Assembly (NCBI RefSeq): GCF_019802045.1
Contig: NZ_JAHVHU010000008.1
Location: 62,001 to 126,000, forward strand
Source of the DNA: Membranihabitans marinus
GTDB lineage: Bacteria; Bacteroidota; Bacteroidia; Chitinophagales; Saprospiraceae
DNA length: 64,000 nucleotides
Direction: 5' to 3'
Positions 54,399 through 63,008 of this stretch are shown one piece after another. The notes under the pieces were generated by a model. That model saw nothing but the letters and a program-made list of their open reading frames with translations, had not been told where the DNA came from and searched no databases. The stretch's first letter is position 1. Every line of letters begins with the position of its first letter. The translations under genes were made by a program, and so were the position numbers.

Positions 54399-55082
54399 AT
54401 GAAAACAATCGGATTAATAGGTGGCACCTCGTGGCATTCCACGATCGTATACTACAGACTCATTAATGAAATGGTGAGTGAAACAATAGGCTCTGATCAA
54501 AATCCACCGATTTGGATTCACAGTCTCAATATCGATTTAATGCGGCGACATAATAAGGCGGAGATCAATGAGAAGTACCTGGAAGTGGCCCAAAAATTGG
54601 AACAAAATGGATCTGATGCCATAGCAATTTGTGCGAATACGCCGCATATGGTTTATCCCTATGTGCAGCCGCAAATATCTATACCAATCCTGCATATCGC
54701 AGACGCAACCGGCAAGGTAGCATGGCAAGAAGGCTTGAAGAAACTGGGACTGTTGGGGAATCGACCGACGATGACGGGGGATTTTATACCCCTTTTCCTT
54801 CAATCAAAGTTTAATATCGAGACTCTTATACCGGCGGAGGAATTTATTGATCCATCACATGACTATGTGTCCAAAGAGCTTACACAGGGAAAGTTTACAA
54901 ACGAAGCGACAGATTTTTACCTGGATCAGATCAATCGGTTGGAATCAAGAGGTGCTGATGGAATAATATTGGGATGTACAGAACTGCCCATGCTGCTGGG
55001 TGATGAAGCGTATCGGATTCCTCTGTTGCCAACGACTCAATTGCATGCCCGAATGATTGCTGATTTTATTTTGAGCGAATGA
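54399..55082 (+). CDS. Aspartate/glutamate racemase family protein
   Basis: 227 residues. Both catalytic cysteines of the two-base mechanism are present: in AICANTPHM (about residue 78) and in LGCTELPM (about 193). The N-terminal signature is GLIGGTSWHSTIVYYR. Family members racemise aspartate or other amino acids without a cofactor. It is transcribed alone and converges on the SDR/VOC operon. The short distance from the -7-like element to the ATG suggests a leaderless message. Confidence 0.9.
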   Translation: MKTIGLIGGTSWHSTIVYYRLINEMVSETIGSDQNPPIWIHSLNIDLMRRHNKAEINEKYLEVAQKLEQNGSDAIAICANTPHMVYPYVQPQISIPILHIADATGKVAWQEGLKKLGLLGNRPTMTGDFIPLFLQSKFNIETLIPAEEFIDPSHDYVSKELTQGKFTNEATDFYLDQINRLESRGADGIILGCTELPMLLGDEAYRIPLLPTTQLHARMIADFILSE

Positions 55083-55150
55083 TTTATCATTTGCAATACA
55101 AGTTAATTTCAAATTGATCCAACTATAAAATTCGCCGGGAAGGAATTGTA

Positions 55151-55945
55151 TCAGGTGACTTCTGATTTAGCCAGTATTTTTCGGAACAGGCCTGGTAGAA
55201 ATCGTTTCATATAGACACCCATTATTTCATATTTTCCAATGTTGGCTTCTTTTTTCTTATTTCGTATGGCTTTTAGGACCCTGGAGGCAAATTGGTCCGT
55301 GGTCAGACCCTGAGCTGTTTTCTCATCCATGGTGTTCTGTGGCTGACCATCAGCAGTTAACGCATTCTTTGAAATATCCGTTTGAATAAATCCCGGACAC
55401 AGAAGGGTTACATCAATTCCATCGGGTTCTACTTCAAACCGTAGAGAGTCAAAGTACCCATGCAAAGCGTGTTTGCTGGCCGAATAACTGGAACGTTTGG
55501 GGCTGCCAAATTTTCCTACGATGCTAGAAATAGTGACAATATGCCCGGACTTTCTTTCCAACATGGACGGCAACAGTAGCCTGGTCAGTTCAATGGTGCC
55601 GAAGAAGTTTACTTCAAATAGTTCCCTGGAAACAGATGGTTGGGTTTCTACAGCAAGTGCTCGCTGACTGATGCCACCATTGTTGATTATTATATCCACG
55701 TATCCGCCATAGGATAATGCTTTGTTGACTTTTTCCTGAAAGGAATCGGACTGAGTCAGGTCTAAGGGCAGGATGTGTTTTTTGCCCGATCCTTGGCATG
55801 ATTCTGCCACCTGGTGCAATTTTTCTTCGCTGCGAGCAGATAGAATCAAATGAGCCCCTTCCTCCGCAAGGGCTATGGCCATGGCTTTACCGAGCCCTGA
55901 AGATGCGCCGGTAATCCAAATCCATTTGTTTTTGAACGTATTCAT
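55151..55945 (-). CDS. Short-chain dehydrogenase/reductase
   Basis: 264 residues. Classical SDR: cofactor motif TGASSGLGKAMA (about 12-23), NNGGIS, the catalytic Ser in ITISSIVGKFGSP and YxxxK in SYSASKHALHGYF. It resembles the DHRS7-like group acting on lipids or retinoid-like carbonyls, but the substrate is unknown. It follows the VOC-family gene with stop and start touching (TAA|ATG), so both are made from one transcript. Confidence 0.9.
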   Translation of the reverse strand: MNTFKNKWIWITGASSGLGKAMAIALAEEGAHLILSARSEEKLHQVAESCQGSGKKHILPLDLTQSDSFQEKVNKALSYGGYVDIIINNGGISQRALAVETQPSVSRELFEVNFFGTIELTRLLLPSMLERKSGHIVTISSIVGKFGSPKRSSYSASKHALHGYFDSLRFEVEPDGIDVTLLCPGFIQTDISKNALTADGQPQNTMDEKTAQGLTTDQFASRVLKAIRNKKKEANIGKYEIMGVYMKRFLPGLFRKILAKSEVT

Positions 55946-57007
55946 TTATTTTTTTACTCTGTTCAGAGATAATGCACGCAACATATATTTGGGTAAACGT
56001 TTGGTCCGATCGCGTTTCAGTAGGTTAAGATACCACCCTAATTTTTTTAATACCGGAATTTTATGTGTTTCTACAAACTCGATAAGGGTTCCATCCGGAT
56101 CTTCGATGTAGCTAAAGTGGCCCGCTGCTTCGCCCATATCAAATTGATTGCTGCTGTCTACAGTAAAAGGCGTGCCATATTTTTCACACTTGATCCGCAT
56201 TTCATCCATCCCTATAATATCAAAGCACAGGTGGATGTATCCGAGGTCTCCCCAGAATCGGTTTTTAAATATTTTATGTGGCTCCCGGCTTTTTGTCTGA
56301 ATCAATTCTAAGGAAGAATCGCCAAGTAGTCCTGAAAAAGGCCCGGTAACCGGTGCACTGCGTTCGAGCAGGACCCGTCGGAAGCTTTGTTGATCCTGGT
56401 CAAAGTCCTCCATATCAGCTGCAGGCCCGTCGGTGTCATAAATCACTTTATCATAGCCCAAGATGGATTTGTAAAAGTCCATCGATGCTTCCATGTTACT
56501 AACACCAATGACTACTCCTCCAACCCCGCCGTTTGGCTGTCGTTTTTTATTGAACCAATTTTCGGAATGAACGATCTCAAAAGGATTGCCATAAGGGTCC
56601 TGGAAATAGAAGTGATCCTGACCGGCTGGATCTTTAGTGATCCGGGATAGCATATGAACGCCTGATTGACTTAATTGATCATAGACACTCTTGACATCGA
56701 ATGATTTAATTTTTATAGCATTGATACCCAAATCGCCAGGTTTTATCTCAAACTCTGCGGGCTGGGGTGTTCGGCCTACGTATTGCCATATTTCGAATCC
56801 GCCGCCACCATTGAGATTGAGTGCGAGAACGGCATGCCGACTTCTGGGTTTTCCCCCAGTATACGGCAACATAAGACGCGCTTCTGCTTTTTCTTCAAAG
56901 ATAGGTACATCAACCTGCAAGTGCTCGCGGTACCAGCTCCACGCTTCGTGAACATCGGATACGCCGATTCCCACTTGTTGAATTCCACTGATAAAAGGTT
57001 TTTTCAT
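55946..57007 (-). CDS. VOC family protein with two glyoxalase-like domains
   Basis: 353 residues from ATG 57007. Two vicinal-oxygen-chelate modules: about 5-135 (GIQQVGIGVSDVHEAWSWYREHL, DHFYFQDPYGNPFEIVHSENWF) and about 148-305 (GGVVIGVSNMEASMDFYKSILGY, FSYIEDPDGTLIEFVETH), each ending in the Glu of a metal site. The final 45 residues are basic. The family covers glyoxalases, dioxygenases and antibiotic-resistance proteins; the function here is not known. First gene of an operon with an SDR. Confidence 0.85.
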   Translation of the reverse strand: MKKPFISGIQQVGIGVSDVHEAWSWYREHLQVDVPIFEEKAEARLMLPYTGGKPRSRHAVLALNLNGGGGFEIWQYVGRTPQPAEFEIKPGDLGINAIKIKSFDVKSVYDQLSQSGVHMLSRITKDPAGQDHFYFQDPYGNPFEIVHSENWFNKKRQPNGGVGGVVIGVSNMEASMDFYKSILGYDKVIYDTDGPAADMEDFDQDQQSFRRVLLERSAPVTGPFSGLLGDSSLELIQTKSREPHKIFKNRFWGDLGYIHLCFDIIGMDEMRIKCEKYGTPFTVDSSNQFDMGEAAGHFSYIEDPDGTLIEFVETHKIPVLKKLGWYLNLLKRDRTKRLPKYMLRALSLNRVKK

Positions 57008-57102
57008 AATCAATTTTGGTGTCTGAACCGGCAAAGATACAAAATTAAACAGGATAGGCTGGAGCTCGTCCTTTTCTTTGGGAATGAGCTGTACACACTT
57101 GG

Positions 57103-57951
57103 TTATGTTAAAACTTTATCAGCTCTTTTGTGCGCAATATCCTCTTTGAGCGTCTTCCATTTTTCGCCCATGATTTTGTTCATGCCTTTGTCCACGATAA
57201 AGTGTCGTGAAATATTCATCAAACCTTTGGCTTTGGTCATGAGCGAAGCATTGGCACGCAGACTTAGCGAGTAACCACCTACTACATAATGCATGAAATG
57301 CCAGCATCCCATCGGCATGAACAATGTCTCTCCATGTTCCAAAATCGTATGGTATCCTTCCGCGTGTCGTAGTGCTGGAAATCGATCGTAATCGGGATTT
57401 AGGACATCGACATGGCTTTGCACTGTGAAGGGGTGGTTGTAAAGATGTATTCTCTGATCTTCATCAAACAATATGCATTCTTTCTGGGTCTGAAAATGAG
57501 TGTGAAACACGCATGAATAGTCGATGTCGTAGTGAAGGGCTACCTTAGCGCCTGCTCCTCCGAAAAACATATATTGATGATTTTTGAGAAAGCCATCCAT
57601 GATGGTGGGCATCGAAAAATCATTGCTCAAAGCCGGAGCATGTTCAAAAATATTGTACAGAAACATGCGCAGGTCAGTTGGCTTATGGCGGATAAGATCC
57701 AAATATTCGCCAAGTTTCATCGTGGTAGTTGGCGTCATGTAGCCTTTGCCCGCTTTGTGGTAATCCTTTCCATAGAGAGGAACTTCGAGGTGTCCGTATT
57801 CCGATGATAAAAATTCCCACGTCCATTTATCCGTGGCTGGCCAGGATGCAGCCAGGTCTTTCAAGACAACGGGGGTTTTTGTTTTCAGATATTGTTCTTG
57901 AAACTCTTTTGAACTGAGACCACTTACTTTTTCGATGGGTTTTAATTTCAT
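57103..57951 (-). CDS. Cupin_8 / JmjC-like 2-oxoglutarate oxygenase-type protein
   Basis: 282 residues. The N-terminal half begins LSSKEFQEQYLKTKTPVVLKDLAASWPA, typical of cupin_8 proteins. The iron-binding pattern HxD...H is visible as HYDIDYS and the His of GCWHFMHYV, with a Gln/Lys-rich strand (FQTQKECILFDEDQ) between. JmjC-like bacterial proteins hydroxylate proteins or peptides using Fe(II) and 2-oxoglutarate; the target is unknown. It lies 95 bp upstream of the VOC gene on the same strand, so a shared transcript is possible. Confidence 0.82.
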   Translation of the reverse strand: MKLKPIEKVSGLSSKEFQEQYLKTKTPVVLKDLAASWPATDKWTWEFLSSEYGHLEVPLYGKDYHKAGKGYMTPTTTMKLGEYLDLIRHKPTDLRMFLYNIFEHAPALSNDFSMPTIMDGFLKNHQYMFFGGAGAKVALHYDIDYSCVFHTHFQTQKECILFDEDQRIHLYNHPFTVQSHVDVLNPDYDRFPALRHAEGYHTILEHGETLFMPMGCWHFMHYVVGGYSLSLRANASLMTKAKGLMNISRHFIVDKGMNKIMGEKWKTLKEDIAHKRADKVLT

Positions 57952-58232
57952 AACTTTTTCTTTACTTGATTTGTTCTATGACTGTCATGAAAGCGGACGG
58001 TTCGGTTGTCGCGTCTATTCTAAAACAAAAGTATGAAATTTTTGATTATTTTGCTTCAAATTATTTTGTTCTGGAGTATGAGATCAAAGAGGTCTGTTTT
58101 ATCTCTGAAGTTTGACCCACTGGAACACCTATAGTTTGATTGGACTCAGTGAACGAGGAAGTTTGTTTCGCAGTACCCCTTTAGGGCACCGTGTTCACAT
58201 GGACCAGAACTCACAAACCATAATACAGCATT
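57952..58232. other. Divergent intergenic region with possible amn promoter
   Basis: Between the cupin_8 gene and AMP nucleosidase. A TTTG followed after 15 nt by TATAGTTTG (around 58115-58142) could serve as promoter of AMP nucleosidase, with three rather than two bases between TA and TTTG. Nothing else is recognised. Confidence 0.35.
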
Positions 58233-59006
58233 ATGAAAACAAAAAAAGATATTGTTACTGATTGGTTGCCAAGATATACAGGAACTCAAGTGGACGAATT
58301 TGGTCAATACATATTGCTGACCAATTTTAATCTTTATGTGGAATTGTTTTCACTCTGGTTTGGAACGGAAATAAAAGGGGAAGGCCGGGCGATGAAGTCT
58401 TCAACGTATGGAGATATTACGATCATCAATTTTGGAATGGGAAGCCCAAACGCCGGGACCATCATTGACTTACTTAGTATTGTTCAGCCAAAGGCTGTGC
58501 TTTTTCTGGGTAAATGTGGTGGTCTCAAAACGCAAACGAATAAAGTAGGGGATCTTATCTTACCGATTGCTGCGGTCCGTGGCGAAGGAACTTCTGATGA
58601 TTATCTACCACCCGAGGTACCTGCGCTCCCGGCATTTGCCCTTCAAAAAGCGATTTCCACAACTATCCGGGAGTACGGGCAAGACTACTGGACCGGAACG
58701 GTTTATACGACGAATAAACGCGTGTGGGAACATCGCGAAGATTTTAAAGATTATCTGCGAACACTGCGGGTCATGGCAATTGATATGGAATCTGCGACTA
58801 TTTTTACCGCTGCATTCAAGAATCATATGCCAGCCGGAGCTTTGTTGTTGGTGTCAGATATTCCCATGGTTCCGGAAGGGGTAAAATCGGAAGAAAGTGA
58901 TTCCATCGTGACTGAAACCTTTGTAGAATTACATCTCAGTATTGGGATTGATAGTTTAAAACAATTGATTAACAACTCCCTGACTGTAAAGCATTTGAAA
59001 TTTTAA
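58233..59006 (+). CDS. amn: AMP nucleosidase (short Bacteroidota form)
   Basis: 257 residues of the nucleoside phosphorylase fold. It corresponds to the C-terminal catalytic part of E. coli Amn. Seen: INFGMGSPNAGTIIDLLSIVQPKAVLFLGKCGGL (phosphate/ribose site), GDLILPIAAVRGEGTSDDYLPPEVPALPAF, and AIDMESATIFTAAF with the ribose-binding Glu, then LLVSDIPMVPEG with the catalytic Asp. It splits AMP into adenine and ribose 5-phosphate. Transcribed alone. Confidence 0.9.
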   Translation: MKTKKDIVTDWLPRYTGTQVDEFGQYILLTNFNLYVELFSLWFGTEIKGEGRAMKSSTYGDITIINFGMGSPNAGTIIDLLSIVQPKAVLFLGKCGGLKTQTNKVGDLILPIAAVRGEGTSDDYLPPEVPALPAFALQKAISTTIREYGQDYWTGTVYTTNKRVWEHREDFKDYLRTLRVMAIDMESATIFTAAFKNHMPAGALLLVSDIPMVPEGVKSEESDSIVTETFVELHLSIGIDSLKQLINNSLTVKHLKF

Positions 59007-59116
59007 GATCAAAGTAATTGGGGCTTAGAGTAACTTGGTTGAATAGCAGGAAAGGGATCGAGCCCTGGAGGCGTGTTTGTTTTTTGATTCCTCGGGATTC
59101 GCTGGATTTGTAGGAG

Positions 59117-59162
59117 AAAAAAAAGACCGGCTCGATAAATCCCCCTATGTAAGAACCGGTCT
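59117..59162 (-). terminator. Terminator-like hairpin on the minus strand, no known gene in front
   Basis: AGACCGG (59124-59130) pairs with CCGGTCT (59156-59162), and on the minus strand the stem runs into eight T (A run at 59117-59124). No minus-strand gene precedes it; the htpG gene and amn are both on the + strand. Confidence 0.5.
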
Positions 59163-59191
59163 AGACCATGAGTAAAATAAGTGCATATCAC

Positions 59192-59213
59192 ATCTGCCTT
59201 TTCGGCAGATTTT
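59192..59213 (+). terminator. Possible terminator downstream of amn
   Basis: A perfect 7-bp stem ATCTGCC (59192-59198) / GGCAGAT (59204-59210) with loop TTTTC, followed by TTTCT. It is about 185 nt after the amn stop, so the assignment is tentative. Confidence 0.5.
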
Positions 59214-59298
59214 CTATGATCTCATTTACATATACTACAACTGCTACGGACTGTTATTTATTTTACTGTCGTAAAAATAATTTTTCCGTCGGTTTTTA

Positions 59299-59337
59299 TG
59301 TCATTTTGACACGAAAAGGCAGGTGGCATATTATTTG
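59299..59337 (+). promoter_or_regulatory. htpG promoter with overlapping dyad operator
   Basis: TTTG (59305-59308), 20 nt, then TATTATTTG (59329-59337) form a -33/-7 pair 32 nt upstream of the htpG ATG. The -33 box lies inside the dyad TGTCA-TTT-TGACA (59299-59311), a likely binding site for a stress regulator. GGAGG at 59346-59350 is a Shine-Dalgarno-like sequence but lies 19 nt before the ATG. Confidence 0.55.
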
Positions 59338-59369
59338 AACTTAATGGAGGAAATAAAAATATACGATTC

Positions 59370-61268
59370 ATGAATAAAGGACACATTTCAGTACAGTCAG
59401 AGAACATTTTTCCGATTATTAAGCAATTTCTGTATTCGGATCAGGATATCTTTCTGCGTGAGTTGGTATCCAATGCTGTGGATGCCATTCAAAAGCTTAA
59501 AACACTCAGTCGAAAAGGTGAGTTTAAGGGGTCAACTGAAGATCTTAGAATTAAAATTGAAATCGATCCTGACAAAAAGACATTAACCATTTCCGATCAG
59601 GGATTGGGTATGACCGAAGAGGAAGTAAAGAAGTACCTTAACCAAATGGCACTATCGAGCGCCAACGATTTTTTGGACAAGTACAAGGATGAAGGAACAG
59701 GCATTATCGGTCACTTTGGATTGGGTTTTTATTCCTCGTTCATGGTGGCAAAAAAGGTGGAAGTCGTGACCAAGTCCTGGCAGAAAGATGCGAAAGCTGT
59801 CAAGTGGATCTGTGAAGGAGAACCGGAATATATGATCGAGGATGCCACCCGGGATCAGGTGGGTACGGATGTGATTTTGCATATTGAAGGAGAGGATGAA
59901 GAATATCTGGAAGAGCGTACCATTAGCGACCTGTTGGAAAAGTATTGTAAATTTTTACCTGTTCCTATTCAGTTTGGAACCAAAGAAGTACCCGTAGAGA
60001 CTGCGACCGATGAGTCAACGGATGAGGCCGAAGATAAAGCAAAGGAAGTTGAAACCGAGGAAGTCCCCAATATTATTAACAATACACATCCGCTCTGGAA
60101 GAAGAATCCAACCGATTTAAATGATCAGGATTATCTGGACTTTTATGATGAGCTTTATCCATATAGTGATCAGCCGTTGTTTTGGATTCATCTTAATATA
60201 GATTTTCCATTCCATCTGACCGGAGTATTGTATTTTCCGAAAATTCACAATCAGTTGGAAGTTCAGAAAAACAAAATACACCTTTACTCCAATCAGGTGT
60301 ATGTGACTGATGAAGTGAAAGAGATTGTGCCAGAGTTTTTGACTTTATTGCACGGCGTTATTGACTCTCCCGATATCCCATTGAATGTATCGCGGAGCGC
60401 TCTGCAAAGCGACCGGAATGTAAAAAAGATTACAGGTTACATAACGAAAAAAGTGGCGGATAAACTCAAAGAACTGTATAATACAGATCGGGAACAGTAC
60501 GAAGCCAAATGGGAAGACATCGGGGTGTTTATCAAATATGGAATGATCAGCGATGAAAAATTCTATGACCGAGTAAAGGATATTGTTCTTCTGAAAAGTA
60601 CAGAAGGAGAGTACCACACCATCGATGCTTATCTCGATAAAATAAAGGATTCGCAAACCGATAAAAATGATGTACGGGTAGTGATTTATACCTTCCATAA
60701 AGACGCTCAGGACAGTTATGTCACAGCGGCTCAAGATTATGGGTATGATGTATTGCTACTTGATCAGGTATTGGACAACCACTTTATACAGACCGTCGAG
60801 CAAAAATGGGATAAGGTCCGATTTGTACGTGTCGATAGTGAAACCGTGGATCAATTGGTCGCGAAAGATGAGGAAAAAGAAACTGCTTTGAGTGAGAAGG
60901 AGCAAGAAAAGATAAAAGGAATTTTTAAAGACGTTCTTTCACTGGATGACCATCGACTTGAAATTCGGCCATTGCCTGTAGATGCGGCGCCAGTTCAGAT
61001 CGTCAAACCTGAATTTATGCGACGAATGGAGGATATGCAGCGGATGCAATCCGGCCAATTGCCTGGGCAGGGACTGGGAATGCATCAGATTGTTATCAAC
61101 GGTAATCACCCGCTGATCGCTCAGAAGCTTAATAATATGCGCAGTGAGGAGAAAAAGGTTGACTTTACTAAATATTTGTACAATTTGGCTCTGCTCAACC
61201 AGAACATGTTGAATGGAAAAGCACTCACAGATTTTGTAAAGCAAAGTCTGGATTACGCTAATTCGTAA
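59370..61268 (+). CDS. htpG: Molecular chaperone HtpG (Hsp90)
   Basis: 632 residues, normal length. N-terminal ATPase domain with FLRELVSNAVDAI, ISDQGLGMT, GIIGHFGLGFYSSFMV and GTDVILHI; a middle domain with VPEFLTLLHGVIDSPDIPLNVSRSALQ (the Arg for ATP hydrolysis is in the NVSR block); and a C-terminal dimerisation domain. An acidic linker (TDESTDEAEDKAKEVETEE, about 213-231) joins N and middle domains. It refolds or protects proteins under stress. Transcribed alone from a promoter covered by a dyad. Confidence 0.96.
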   Translation: MNKGHISVQSENIFPIIKQFLYSDQDIFLRELVSNAVDAIQKLKTLSRKGEFKGSTEDLRIKIEIDPDKKTLTISDQGLGMTEEEVKKYLNQMALSSANDFLDKYKDEGTGIIGHFGLGFYSSFMVAKKVEVVTKSWQKDAKAVKWICEGEPEYMIEDATRDQVGTDVILHIEGEDEEYLEERTISDLLEKYCKFLPVPIQFGTKEVPVETATDESTDEAEDKAKEVETEEVPNIINNTHPLWKKNPTDLNDQDYLDFYDELYPYSDQPLFWIHLNIDFPFHLTGVLYFPKIHNQLEVQKNKIHLYSNQVYVTDEVKEIVPEFLTLLHGVIDSPDIPLNVSRSALQSDRNVKKITGYITKKVADKLKELYNTDREQYEAKWEDIGVFIKYGMISDEKFYDRVKDIVLLKSTEGEYHTIDAYLDKIKDSQTDKNDVRVVIYTFHKDAQDSYVTAAQDYGYDVLLLDQVLDNHFIQTVEQKWDKVRFVRVDSETVDQLVAKDEEKETALSEKEQEKIKGIFKDVLSLDDHRLEIRPLPVDAAPVQIVKPEFMRRMEDMQRMQSGQLPGQGLGMHQIVINGNHPLIAQKLNNMRSEEKKVDFTKYLYNLALLNQNMLNGKALTDFVKQSLDYANS

Positions 61269-61401
61269 ATAATCCGAATTTGGGTCGCTCCCTGTTTCCT
61301 GTCTGGAGGCTTATCCCTTGGACAGGGGATGGGGAGTGCTCCGAATCCGTGATGGCGTCCGCTGTGAGACCACTTATACACGTCAGAGCGTACGTTGCGA
61401 A

Positions 61402-62166
61402 CTATAGTTCGTCAATGGCTTGCCCTCTCAGTTTCTTGAGGAAAGGTGAGGCAAAGATAAAGTCCACTAATTCTTCACTTTGTGATTTGAGAACTTCAGA
61501 TTTAGTGCCCTGCCAGGCCAGTTTTCCATTGTGGAGTAGATTGATGTTGTCCCCTATTTCAAGCACGGAATTCATATCATGGGTGTTGATAATGGTTGTA
61601 ATATTATCATCATAAGTGATGTTGCTGATAAGTTCATCAATGACAATAGAAGTTTTTGGGTCCAAACCTGAATTGGGTTCATCGCAAAAAAGATAGTTGG
61701 GCTCCATGACAATGGATCGGGCGATGCCAACCCTTTTTTGCATACCACCGGATATCTCCGAGGGGAATTGGTCGTTAATTCCTTCCAGATTCACACGTTC
61801 CAGACAGTAATTGACCCGATTTTTTTTCTCTTTCTTGGTTTTTTTGGTAAACATATCCATTGGGAAGCGAATGTTCTCTTCCACTGTCATTGAGTCAAAC
61901 AGAGCGGAACCCTGAAATAGCATCCCGACCTCATTCCGTAGTTTTTGAAGTTCTTTATGATTAAGACTGGTGAAGTCGTGGCCATCATACCAGATCTTTC
62001 CTGAGGTTGGGTTTAGAAGTCCGACGAGTATCTTCAGTAGTACGGTCTTTCCAGCCCCACTTTTACCAATGATTAAGTTGTTCTTTCCGGATTCAAAAAC
62101 GATTGAGATGTCCTTAAGAACTTCTGTTTCGTCAAAACTTTTAAATATGTTTTCGCAACGAATCAT
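61402..62166 (-). CDS. ABC transporter ATP-binding protein, MlaF-like
   Basis: 254 residues. Walker A IGKSGAGKTVLLKIL (about 34-48), Q-loop MLFQGSALFDSMTVEENI, signature SGGMQKRVGIARSI, Walker B YLFCDEPNSGLD and switch His in IINTHDMNS. The FQGSALFDSMTV and GGM-K-R-GIAR features are those of MlaF, the ATPase of retrograde or anterograde phospholipid transport between the membranes. It follows the MlaE-like permease by 22 nt. No MlaD/MCE gene lies downstream; the next sequence is non-coding. Confidence 0.92.
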   Translation of the reverse strand: MIRCENIFKSFDETEVLKDISIVFESGKNNLIIGKSGAGKTVLLKILVGLLNPTSGKIWYDGHDFTSLNHKELQKLRNEVGMLFQGSALFDSMTVEENIRFPMDMFTKKTKKEKKNRVNYCLERVNLEGINDQFPSEISGGMQKRVGIARSIVMEPNYLFCDEPNSGLDPKTSIVIDELISNITYDDNITTIINTHDMNSVLEIGDNINLLHNGKLAWQGTKSEVLKSQSEELVDFIFASPFLKKLRGQAIDEL

Positions 62167-62188
62167 AACTTTCTTTTTTAAAGCCGTT

Positions 62189-62935
62189 TCAGGTGGTAAG
62201 CATTAGTACAATGATATAATCAGCAAGAAGAATCATCACATCACTGATCACAACGGCATTGGTGCTTGCTTTTCCGAGCTCAATGGATCCACCTTCTACA
62301 TAATATCCCTGATAGCATGAAACAGAGGTCAATATAAAAGCAAATACCAGTGCTTTTATAAGCATCATCACCACATTAAATGGGACAAAAAACGACCGCA
62401 ATCCTTTGATGTAATCCAGATTGGTCAGATCACCAAACGGAACTGAAGCAATGTATCCCCCAATGATACTTACAAAGGCGCCAATGCTGACAAGGATGGG
62501 TATGATTACCACAGCTGCGATGATCTTTGGCAAGATCAGATAGCTGGCGGTATTCACCCCCATGACTTCCATGGCATCAATGTGCTCTTTCTGTCGCATT
62601 CCTCCGATTTCGGAAGCCATGTTTGATCCGACTTTGCCTGCTAATACCAAACCTGTAAAGGTGGGAGCTAATTCGATGATCGTCATATCTCTTACAATAT
62701 AGCCAATGTAGTATTTCGGTATAAATGTTCCCCCTATCTGATAGCTAAATTGTACAGCAGACACAGCTCCTATAAATACAGAAATGAGTACAACGATGGT
62801 TACTGATCCCACGCCGATGTCGTACATCTGACGAACCGTCTCTTTCCAGTACATTCGGAAATTGGAGGGCTTTCGCAGCGTAGATCCCAGCATCACAAAA
62901 TATCGACCAGTATGGAATAGCAAAGGTTTTATCAT
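62189..62935 (-). CDS. MlaE family ABC transporter permease
   Basis: 248 residues from ATG 62935. About six hydrophobic segments and the MlaE core GSVTIVVLISVFIGAVSAVQ, ELAPTFTGLVLAGKVGSNMASEIGGMRQKEHIDAMEVMGVN, then LILPKIIAAVVIIPIL. It is the membrane part of a Mce/Mla lipid transporter. A GTG thirteen codons upstream would give a longer start but would reach into the divergent promoter. First gene of the two-gene operon. Confidence 0.9.
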   Translation of the reverse strand: MIKPLLFHTGRYFVMLGSTLRKPSNFRMYWKETVRQMYDIGVGSVTIVVLISVFIGAVSAVQFSYQIGGTFIPKYYIGYIVRDMTIIELAPTFTGLVLAGKVGSNMASEIGGMRQKEHIDAMEVMGVNTASYLILPKIIAAVVIIPILVSIGAFVSIIGGYIASVPFGDLTNLDYIKGLRSFFVPFNVVMMLIKALVFAFILTSVSCYQGYYVEGGSIELGKASTNAVVISDVMILLADYIIVLMLTT

Positions 62936-62961
62936 GGGAGTGTAAATATCACAAAATATTC

Positions 62962-62969
62962 TATATTTG
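62962..62969 (+). promoter_or_regulatory. -7 element TATATTTG of the SDR gene at 63009
   Basis: A full match to TAnnTTTG, about 40 nt before the ATG at 63009, inside the short divergent region shared with the mlaE-like gene. Confidence 0.5.
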
Positions 62970-63008
62970 ATCACATCCGAATGGAATAAACTAATAAAAA
63001 AACGAATA

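Noticed and set aside
61269-61401. G/C-rich stretch after htpG considered as an RNA gene or terminator
   Set aside because: No tRNA-like cloverleaf and no clear stem with a T-tract could be formed.
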